Origin: Candidatus Bathyarchaeota archaeon
GTDB lineage: Archaea > Thermoproteota > Bathyarchaeia > Bathyarchaeales > Bathyarchaeaceae
Direction: 5' to 3'
DNA length: 11,567 nt
Assembly (NCBI GenBank): GCA_030669695.1
Contig: DAOVDC010000009.1
Location: forward strand, 1 to 11,567
Shown here: piece by piece, positions 6,118-11,181 of the stretch
Layout of the letters: every line of letters begins with the position of its first letter
How positions within the stretch are numbered: the first letter of the stretch is position 1
Notes under the pieces: model-generated
The model's database searches: none
Seen by the model: the letters and a program-made list of their open reading frames with translations, nothing else
Told to the model about the DNA's origin: nothing
Made by a program: the position numbers and the translations under genes

Positions 6118-7452
6118 CTATTCTTTTTCAACTTCTTTGGTAACGTCTTCAATGATTTCCATGCCTGCGTCAACGAGTTCTCTTGTTATGATGAGTGGAG
6201 GAGCTATTCTGATCGTTGATGCCCCACATGTTATCATGGCGATTCCGCGTTTCCAGCATCGCATCATGATTTCTTTTGTTTTGTCTCCTGCAGGTTTTTT
6301 GGTCTTTTTGTCTTCAACAATCTCGGCGCCGATCATCAATCCTTTCCCTCGGACATCTCCAACAATGTCACACTCTTCCTTCAAGTCATTCAACCGCTTC
6401 ATAATGTAATTACCTTGTTTTGTAGCGTTTTCAAGAAGCTTCTCCTCTTTGATCACGTCGATAACTGCAAGGGATGCGACACAGGCTAAGGGGTTTCCGC
6501 CGAAAGTGCTGGCGTGTGAGCCTCCTTCCCAATCCATGAATTGAGCTCGAGCTACTGTTGCACCTAATGGCAGTCCTGATGCGAGGGCTTTGGCTGAACA
6601 AATCACGTCCGGTTTAATTTTCCAGTGTTCTATGGCGAACCATCGTCCAGTTCGACCTATTCCTGCTTGAACTTCATCATCGATCATTATGAAGCCGTAT
6701 TTGTCCGCTATTTTTTTGAGGCGTTGGAAGTATTCAGGGGGTGGGGTTACGTATCCGCCTTCGCCTTGGAGGGGTTCAAAGAGGATGGCGGCGACTTCTT
6801 CGGGTGGTACGTATTTTTGGAGGATGAGTTCGTCGATGAAGTCTACGCACCAGTAGTTGCAGTTTGGGTAGGATAGTTTGAAGGGGCATCGGTAGCAGTA
6901 GGGGTAAGGTATGTGGGTTACTCCGGGAAGTAGGGGAAAGAAGTTTCTTCTTTGGACGGGTTTGCTTGCTGTGAAAGATAGTGCTCCTAATGTTCGTCCG
7001 TGGAAGGCTCCGATGAAAGCGAGGAATCGATGTTTGCGTGTGTGCCATTTTGATAGTTTGATTGCTGCTTCTACTGCTTCTGTTCCGCTGTTTCCGAAGT
7101 ATACTTTTTTTTCGAATTGTCCTGGGGTGATTTCGGATAGTTTTTCAGCTAGGTTTACAACTTCTTTGTAGAAGAAGTCTGTGTTTGAGTAGTGCAAGAA
7201 TCGGTCGCATTGTTTCTTTATTGCGTTAGTGACCTTAGTGTGGTTGTGCCCGACGTTTAGGCATACTAGGCCGGAGTTGAAGTCTATGTACTCGTTTCCA
7301 TCCACATCCTTTAGTATGCAACCTTTCCCAGATTCGATGACAAGTGGATAGAAACGGCCGTAGGAGGGTGAAATTAATGTTTCGTCTTTTTTCACAAGCT
7401 TTCTTGCGTTTGGACCTGGTGGACGGACAATAATTTTTGGATAATCGCTCAT
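6118..7452 (-). CDS. Class III PLP aminotransferase (acetylornithine/4-aminobutyrate type)
   Basis: A 444-residue fold-type I PLP enzyme. The phosphate-binding turn is NSGTEA (121-126), the PLP-ring aspartate is D259 in IDDEVQAGIGRTG, and the Schiff-base lysine is K288 in SAKALASG. Later conserved features are STFGGNPLACVAS and RGKGLMIGAE. Relatives include 4-aminobutyrate, ornithine and acetylornithine aminotransferases, and also archaeal amino-acid racemases of the same fold, so the substrate is left open. A four-cysteine insertion, C186-x2-C189-x8-C198-x3-C202, follows the PYPY segment. GGTGAG lies five bases before the ATG, with a TATA element (TATAAAAATC) further upstream. Confidence 0.9.
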   Translation of the reverse strand: MSDYPKIIVRPPGPNARKLVKKDETLISPSYGRFYPLVIESGKGCILKDVDGNEYIDFNSGLVCLNVGHNHTKVTNAIKKQCDRFLHYSNTDFFYKEVVNLAEKLSEITPGQFEKKVYFGNSGTEAVEAAIKLSKWHTRKHRFLAFIGAFHGRTLGALSFTASKPVQRRNFFPLLPGVTHIPYPYCYRCPFKLSYPNCNYWCVDFIDELILQKYVPPEEVAAILFEPLQGEGGYVTPPPEYFQRLKKIADKYGFIMIDDEVQAGIGRTGRWFAIEHWKIKPDVICSAKALASGLPLGATVARAQFMDWEGGSHASTFGGNPLACVASLAVIDVIKEEKLLENATKQGNYIMKRLNDLKEECDIVGDVRGKGLMIGAEIVEDKKTKKPAGDKTKEIMMRCWKRGIAMITCGASTIRIAPPLIITRELVDAGMEIIEDVTKEVEKE

Positions 7453-7490
7453 TGTTTCTCACCGTAAGAGATTAAGTGTTTAGAAAAAGG

Positions 7491-7500
7491 GATTTTTATA
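7491..7500 (-). promoter_or_regulatory. TATA box for the class III aminotransferase
   Basis: On the minus strand this reads TATAAAAATC, about 40 bases before the ATG at 7452. The predicted leader of about 20 bases carries the GGTGAG site (7463-7458). It lies between alba and the aminotransferase, so the latter need not depend on read-through from alba. Confidence 0.6.
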
Positions 7501-7601
7501 GGTATCTGTGCGTGTTTGTCTTGGCGAACCTGATCTGACGTATCGGATTATGAGCCAATTGTTCGTTGGGAACCTGAATTCGTTTGAAGAAGTCGTTTGG
7601 A

Positions 7602-7958
7602 TTAGGCTTTGGCTATTACTATTTCGATTGTTGAAACGTTTCTTGTTCCGCCTTCTTCTCGTGCTATTTCTTCGGTTCCTATGGTGATTTTGCTGACTTT
7701 AGAGTCTTTTACGAATCGGCGTCTGGCTATCTCGGCTGTGTCGACTGCGGTTGTTATTGATCGCCCCCTTGCCTTCAATGTAACTTCTTTGATGTTGGAG
7801 TTGCTGAAGCTTGTCATGATTGCTAGTACGTAACTCATTGGGGGTTTTCTTCCGATGAAGACGACGTTCTCAGCTCTAGCTGTTCTTGGTGCTTCCTTTT
7901 TTTCAGGTTCTGCGGGTTTTGTCTCTTTTTTCGGTTTTTTCTGCTCTTTTTCTGTCAT
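7602..7958 (-). CDS. albA: DNA/RNA-binding protein Alba
   Basis: A 118-residue archaeal chromatin protein that binds double-stranded DNA and RNA as a dimer. The fold starts at about residue 30 (ENVVFIGRKPPMSYVLAIMTSF) and includes the family signature KARGRSITTAVDTAEIARRRF and the last strand NVSTIEIVIAKA. The pair equivalent to Lys16-Lys17 of Sulfolobus Alba is R37-K38, so the acetylated lysine is replaced by arginine. Residues 1-28 form a long Lys/Glu/Pro-rich tail not found in the short Sulfolobus protein. A GAGGAAG ribosome binding site lies just before the ATG. Promoter candidates on the minus strand are the TATA-like sequences near 8022-8035 and 8002-8010. I cannot decide between them. 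Confidence 0.93.
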   Translation of the reverse strand: MTEKEQKKPKKETKPAEPEKKEAPRTARAENVVFIGRKPPMSYVLAIMTSFSNSNIKEVTLKARGRSITTAVDTAEIARRRFVKDSKVSKITIGTEEIAREEGGTRNVSTIEIVIAKA

Positions 7959-8030
7959 GTTTCTTCCTCTATGTTGATGTATTGTTTTTCTTCGGGTTAA
8001 TAACTATACCTCAAGTTGGGGCTTCTTATA

Positions 8031-8046
8031 GGTTTCTATTGAAACC
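8031..8046. promoter_or_regulatory. Perfect inverted repeat upstream of alba
   Basis: GGTTTC-TATT-GAAACC is a perfect 6-bp inverted repeat with a 4-base loop, 73 bases upstream of the alba start. It overlaps one TATA-like candidate for alba and is flanked by TATACC (8004-8009) and GGTATA (8048-8053). It may be an operator or RNA hairpin. No regulator is known from the sequence. Confidence 0.35.
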
Positions 8047-8210
8047 GGGGTATAATGTTAATTTGTTGGGTGTTTTTTTGAGGGTTTACCGTTTTAGTAT
8101 GTTGTTTTGTGTGTGTCTCTCTCTTTAGACCCCCCCTATAATTTTTTGGTTCTTCGCAAAGCTTGTTTTTGGTTGGTTTTTTGGAATTAAGCTTGAAAAC
8201 GGTTTATCCC

Positions 8211-8300
8211 ACGATAGGAATAGATGGGAAAAGATGCAGAAAGATACGAAAAGATAGGAATAGATACAAAAAGATATAGAAAGATAGGAAAAGATGGCGG
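8211..8300 (+). repeat. Nine tandem 10-bp units, A-tract phased
   Basis: The trinucleotide GAT recurs at exactly 10-base steps at 8213, 8223, 8233 and onward to 8293, with units such as AAGATAGGAA, AAGATACGAA and TAGATACAAA. Each unit is diverged but keeps GAT, and most keep a following A run of 3-5 bases. The strand is almost pure purine apart from the T of GAT. The period is not a multiple of 3, so it is not a coding repeat. In-phase A runs near the helical repeat usually bend DNA. Confidence 0.85.
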
Positions 8301-8463
8301 CTGTATCAGAGAATGCAGGTTTTCATGTGATGTTGCAATGGGGCGTGTGGTGTCTTGACTGCAAATTCCTCATGGTAAGTTAAGTATTCCGCTCGTGCGT
8401 CATATATCCGAAGTACTCGCAAAGCTTTCATACGTAGTGCCATTTTACTTGTATCGGTGAAGA

Positions 8464-8922
8464 TTGAAGAAGAAAATATGGGCTCTAGTCAATGCGATTT
8501 TGTTGGATAGAAGATTGGTTTCGTTAGGTTTTTTGCTTTTGGCGCTTGTTTTTTTGGATTTTCTTGTTTTGCGCTCGATTGTGTCGGAGTTTGACATTTT
8601 GGAGCATTTTCTGTTTGGCTTTGTGTTGTCTGAATGTGTAAGCAAGACCGCTGACTCGATGGGTTTGAATAAGATGGTATCTAGGAAGGTGGGGTGGAAA
8701 GATTCTCGGCGAGTGGATTTGCTGGTCAGATTGTTGGGGTTCTTCTTGATTGGGGGTGTGTTGTGGGAGTTCAGTGAGCGTTTTGTTTTCCCTTTGTTTG
8801 GGTTTACGGCTGATCCGTTCTTTAGCTTCCCAATAACCTTGAGTAATGTTGATGGAGCGGTAGATGTGGCTGTTGGAGCGTTAGGATCCGTTGTGGCATG
8901 GTATCTAAAGAAGTGTCAATGA
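8464..8922 (+). CDS. Four-helix integral membrane protein, YjdF/VanZ-like flavour
   Basis: A 152-residue membrane protein with hydrophobic segments at about residues 18-40, 44-59, 86-103 and 128-147. Conserved-looking polar residues sit inside or at the ends of helices: D44 and E47-H48 in the second, W101-E102 in the third, and D130/D134 in the fourth. This pattern (xEHFxxG, WExxER, VDxxxDxxxGxxG) resembles the small YjdF (DUF2238) and VanZ-like membrane families, whose function is unclear. The match is from memory and tentative. The start is TTG with GGTGA three bases upstream. No better ATG exists near the N-terminus. The coding strand is strongly T/G-rich. Confidence 0.7.
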   Translation: MKKKIWALVNAILLDRRLVSLGFLLLALVFLDFLVLRSIVSEFDILEHFLFGFVLSECVSKTADSMGLNKMVSRKVGWKDSRRVDLLVRLLGFFLIGGVLWEFSERFVFPLFGFTADPFFSFPITLSNVDGAVDVAVGALGSVVAWYLKKCQ

Positions 8923-9004
8923 AGGTGTAAGTGCACGGTCGGAACAGTTTGTGCGATGGATTTTTAGGAGAGGGTTCGTTAAGGATGGTTAGAGGTATGT
9001 CGGA

Positions 9005-9526
9005 GTGCTTTTTGAGCCCGTTGAGCAGATAACCAAGAGAATCTTGCGCCAGTATAACAGGCATCCTGAGGGTTGGAGCGTCTTAGTTGACAGCAAAGGA
9101 AATGTACTTGTTATAGGCCCAAGCTCGGGTTACAGACTTAAGCTGGTTCCTCTCAGCCCCCAGGAGTATACTGGCGTAGGAGTGAAATTTGGAAGGTCTA
9201 AAGGGCTGCAGAAAATGGTGAAGAACCTTCCACCATACGGGTTCAGACCGTTGTCGCGTGAGGAAACAAGGGATTTACTCTCTGCCATCCATCGGAGAGG
9301 CAGGCCTACAGACAAGCGAATTAAGAAATTGTTAGAGATGAAGCCTGTGCCGACTTGGGAGATAGATAAAAAAAGACCTGAGGCTGTGGTAACTGGGCCG
9401 CTTGTTGCCCATCCAAATCTTAGCGCTATTTCTAAGAGGCAGAAGGAGCTGGAAGCGAAGCTTGCCGTAGAAGCGGATAAGCTTTTCAGAAGAAAATATC
9501 CTTTGAGAGCAAGGACATACGGCTAA
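9005..9526 (+). CDS. Conserved-looking hypothetical protein (173 aa)
   Basis: I do not recognise this protein. Residues 20-62 look like a small beta-rich module (GWSVLVDSKGNVLVIGPSSGYRLKLVPL...YTGVGVKFGR). Residues 84-111 form a basic helical stretch (REETRDLLSAIHRRGRPTDKRIKKLLEM). The C-terminus (140-171) is a charged helix ending KYPLRARTYG. No signal peptide, membrane segment or metal motif is seen. The high Lys/Arg content would suit a nucleic-acid or ribosome partner, but that is a guess. The start is GTG. An in-frame stop at 8990-8992 rules out anything upstream, and AGAGGT at 8991-8996 gives good spacing. Confidence 0.75.
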   Translation: MLFEPVEQITKRILRQYNRHPEGWSVLVDSKGNVLVIGPSSGYRLKLVPLSPQEYTGVGVKFGRSKGLQKMVKNLPPYGFRPLSREETRDLLSAIHRRGRPTDKRIKKLLEMKPVPTWEIDKKRPEAVVTGPLVAHPNLSAISKRQKELEAKLAVEADKLFRRKYPLRARTYG

Positions 9527-9566
9527 CATCTCGTAAATACGTCTTTTTCATAATTTATCTCGTTTG

Positions 9567-9598
9567 CCATGTTTTGTTCATGCAGAACACAAACATGG
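9567..9598. terminator. Hairpin between convergent genes, possible bidirectional terminator
   Basis: CCATGTTTTGTTC (9567-9579) pairs with GAACACAAACATGG (9585-9598) as an 8-bp plus 5-bp stem interrupted by one bulged C, around the loop ATGCA. It lies midway between the stop of the plus-strand hypothetical gene and the stop of the minus-strand HAD gene. T-rich sequence precedes it on the plus strand (9541-9560). Archaeal termination mainly uses T-runs, so the stem may instead be an RNA-stability element. Confidence 0.45.
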
Positions 9599-9610
9599 TG
9601 CATGCATGCA
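9599..9610. repeat. (GCAT)n palindromic motif, copy 3
   Basis: TGCATGCATGCA directly follows the hairpin at 9567-9598, between two convergent genes and 26 bases from the HAD stop codon. Confidence 0.65.
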
Positions 9611-9635
9611 AAGAGAATTACCGAAACAAATCCTA

Positions 9636-10142
9636 TCAAAGATAGTCTACGATTTCGGATATATGTTTGCACCGAAAGTCTGGTTTAAAGTTTAGGTCTT
9701 TCGCCCCATGAGTTGTGTATTCTCCTTGACGTATCAGTATTGTCTTAAGCCCAACTTCTCTGGCGCCTTCTAAATCGCTGATTACATCAGATACAAAGAC
9801 GCATTCTTCGGGTTTAAGCTTGAGCCTTTGAAGGGCTTCAAGATATATACGTCTGTCTGGCTTCCTCACTCCAACCTCATATGACAAAATAATACACTCA
9901 AAGAAATGGGTCAAATTTAACGCTCTCAGAATATCAGACAAGCCTACAAAACAATTAGAGACCAAAGCCAGTTTATACTTCTTTCTCAAAGCGGACAAAA
10001 CTGAGATTACGTTGTCATAAAGTCTGAATCTTGTTAGTACATGATTTTTCCTCAATTCTATGAGTTCTTGAATGAGTATTGGTCTCTCACGTGTTCCCAG
10101 ATTTTTTAATAGTACCCTCCAAAACTCATGAATGTCTTTCAC
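9636..10142 (-). CDS. HAD-family hydrolase, C-terminal part (separated by frameshift)
   Basis: A 168-residue frame starting at GTG, whose first base overlaps the stop of the upstream fragment (GTGA). It carries HAD motif II (S62 in LALVSNC), motif III (K94 in RKPDRRIY) and motif IV (D119 and D123 in VFVSDVISDLEGA) but lacks the nucleophile of motif I, so on its own it should be inactive. The protein sequence continues sensibly upstream of the GTG in the same frame (SIYRSSTEGEV), which shows that this GTG is an internal codon of a longer original gene. It could still be made as a separate chain by translational coupling. Confidence 0.75.
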   Translation of the reverse strand: MKDIHEFWRVLLKNLGTRERPILIQELIELRKNHVLTRFRLYDNVISVLSALRKKYKLALVSNCFVGLSDILRALNLTHFFECIILSYEVGVRKPDRRIYLEALQRLKLKPEECVFVSDVISDLEGAREVGLKTILIRQGEYTTHGAKDLNFKPDFRCKHISEIVDYL

Positions 10143-10360
10143 CTCTCCCTCGGTGGAGCTCCTATAGATGCTATGCTATCTAAAATGGGAACTAAATCAT
10201 CTAAGGTTTTATTGTATCCATATTTCGTGAGAACTGAAACAAGCTCTTCTCGATATCTCTCAACATTCTCTTCATTAAGATAGGCTAGGGTGTACCCAAA
10301 ATCAATGAGAACTCCTCTGACATTCAAGACATTTTTTCCTCTCTCCTTTTTCAGTGTCAT
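10139..10360 (-). CDS. HAD-family hydrolase, N-terminal fragment
   Basis: A 73-residue fragment with the HAD nucleophile motif D20-F-G-Y-T24 and the first cap helices, ending in the out-of-frame tail ASIGAPPRER. The annotated ATG (MTLKKERGKN) is only a few bases after a TATA-like CTTTATAAG (10364-10372), so true translation may begin at the TTG at 10327 (reading MNVRGVLIDFGYTL). That start has GAGAGG upstream and gives a protein beginning like typical HAD members. Confidence 0.55.
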   Translation of the reverse strand: MTLKKERGKNVLNVRGVLIDFGYTLAYLNEENVERYREELVSVLTKYGYNKTLDDLVPILDSIASIGAPPRER

Positions 10361-10383
10361 TTCTTATAAAGTAGTTTTTCACT

Positions 10384-10396
10384 TGCATGCATGCAT
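10384..10396. repeat. (GCAT)n palindromic motif, copy 4
   Basis: TGCATGCATGCAT lies just upstream of the HAD gene's TATA-like element, a position suited to an operator or activator site. Confidence 0.65.
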
Positions 10397-10441
10397 CGGG
10401 AGTTTCTTAACGAATAAACAACATCAATGTAAAAAAGACGA

Positions 10442-10451
10442 ATGCATGCAT
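10442..10451. repeat. (GCAT)n palindromic motif, copy 5
   Basis: ATGCATGCAT lies 45 bases from copy 4 in the divergent gap between the HAD gene and the Lrp-like regulator. Confidence 0.65.
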
Positions 10452-10478
10452 TTTATAGATATTCGGAAAAAGGAGTTT

Positions 10479-10519
10479 GGTTGTTGATTTGGTGGCATTT
10501 TGATGGAACAACCACCAAA
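10479..10519. promoter_or_regulatory. Interleaved inverted repeats (pseudoknot-like or bistable)
   Basis: GGTTGTT (10479-10485) is complementary to AACAACC (10507-10513), and TTTGGTGG (10488-10495) to CCACCAAA (10512-10519). The two pairs interleave in the order of an H-type pseudoknot and share two bases. As RNA they would form a pseudoknot or two competing hairpins. As DNA they could be a protein site. The element lies between the HAD and Lrp-like genes, upstream of the regulator's TATA box. Confidence 0.4.
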
Positions 10520-10579
10520 AAAACAATCATTCTAAATCAAGTATGCAGTTTTGGAGTGTGGGTTGACTTGAGAGCAGAA

Positions 10580-10589
10580 AGATTAATTT
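10580..10589 (+). promoter_or_regulatory. Probable TATA box for the Lrp-like regulator
   Basis: AGATTAATTT lies about 45 bases before the ATG at 10629 and predicts a start near 10610, just ahead of the GAGAGGTGA ribosome binding site (10615-10623). Confidence 0.5.
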
Positions 10590-10628
10590 GCAAGTGATAC
10601 AAACTTATGCAGTTGAGAGGTGACGCTG

Positions 10629-11120
10629 ATGAAAAAGATAATGAAAAAGGTTCTTGTGGAATTGCTAAAGGATTCCAAGAAGAGTGATAGGAAACTAGCA
10701 GACCTTGTTGGAGTATCACAGCCAACTGTAACCAGAACGAGAAGTAAGCTTGTGAAGAATGGAACGATACGAGACTTCACGATCATCCCCGACTTCGCTA
10801 AGATAGGATTTGAAATCATGGCCATTACGACTGGCGTTTACAAGGTGCCAAGATCAAAAGAACGGATTGAAAAGGAAACAAAATGGCTGAACAAACATCA
10901 TAACATCATATTTGCCTCAAAAGCTCAAGGCATGGGAAAGGATGCTGTAATGATCTCTTTCCACAGAAGCTACGCAGAGTATGACCTGTTCATAAATGAC
11001 CTCAGTTCAGAACTTGGAGAGATCATAGAAGGCAACGAGAACATGCTAATCAGCCTTAAGGGATTCATAGCAAAACCCTTCGGTCTAAAATACTTAGCAG
11101 AACTTACAGAAACGCAGTAG
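10629..11120 (+). CDS. AsnC/Lrp-like winged-helix transcriptional regulator
   Basis: A 163-residue protein with an N-terminal AsnC-type helix-turn-helix at about residues 4-47 (VLVELLKDSKKSDRKLADLVGVSQPTVTRTRSKLVKNGTI). The recognition helix is SQPTVTRTRSKL. Residues 50-150 alternate strands and helices (FEIMAITTGVYKV, AVMISFHRSYAEYDLFINDL, ENMLISLKGF) like a divergent ligand-sensing RAM domain. Such regulators form dimers or octamers and respond to amino acids or their products. The ATG at 10629 is five bases after GAGAGGTGA. A GTG at 10620 overlaps that site and is less likely. The promoter region upstream holds a palindromic motif copy and an interleaved inverted repeat, possible autoregulatory sites. 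Confidence 0.82.
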   Translation: MKKIMKKVLVELLKDSKKSDRKLADLVGVSQPTVTRTRSKLVKNGTIRDFTIIPDFAKIGFEIMAITTGVYKVPRSKERIEKETKWLNKHHNIIFASKAQGMGKDAVMISFHRSYAEYDLFINDLSSELGEIIEGNENMLISLKGFIAKPFGLKYLAELTETQ

Positions 11121-11132
11121 ATTAACTCTATA

Positions 11133-11144
11133 CATGCATGCATG
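11133..11144. repeat. (GCAT)n palindromic motif, copy 6
   Basis: CATGCATGCATG lies 12 bases after the stop of the Lrp-like gene, between convergent genes. Confidence 0.65.
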
Positions 11145-11181
11145 GTTTAAAATATTTCTGCTTCGTTTAACCTCTCATAAA

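Larger units (their letters stand above)
7959..8463. other. 505-base non-coding gap between alba and a membrane-protein gene
   Basis: No convincing gene is visible on either strand. From 7959 to about 8200 the plus strand is very rich in T and G, with T runs and a GTGTGTCTCTCTC tract near 8109-8123, and it holds the alba leader and promoter. A perfect 6-bp inverted repeat lies at 8031-8046. From 8211 to 8300 comes a 10-bp phased repeat. The last 160 bases contain a CATATATCC element at 8401-8409 that could serve the gene starting at 8464. Confidence 0.6.
9636..10360 (-). pseudogene. HAD-superfamily phosphatase-like gene broken by a 5-bp duplication
   Basis: The two frames together make one HAD subfamily I hydrolase of about 239 residues. 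On the plus strand ATGCT is duplicated at 10168-10172 and 10173-10177. Removing one copy joins the frames as ...PILDSIYRSSTEGEVKDIHE... with no residue out of place and a total length divisible by three. The protein then has all HAD motifs: DFGYT, S, K and DxxxD. Motif I has Gly where the second Asp usually stands, which is also seen in other HAD members (DFGGTL type). The substrate is unknown. The change may be real decay, a slipped-strand switch or a sequence error. Confidence 0.7.

Noticed and set aside
6776..7048. Arg/Pro/His-rich frame antiparallel-frame to the aminotransferase
   Set aside because: It is on the same strand but out of frame inside a well-supported enzyme gene; its odd composition follows from the A/C-rich codons of the real gene.
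8211..8300. CRISPR array
   Set aside because: The units are only 10 bp with no spacers; this is a short tandem repeat.
8326..8366. C/D box sRNA candidate (GTGATGT near 8328, CTG near 8359)
   Set aside because: The C box has a mismatch, no proper CTGA D box follows, and no C'/D' pair is seen.
7959..8463. Replication origin in the long gap
   Set aside because: No origin recognition box repeats, no cdc6/orc1 gene nearby and no skew reversal across the gap: the plus strand is G+T-rich on both sides.
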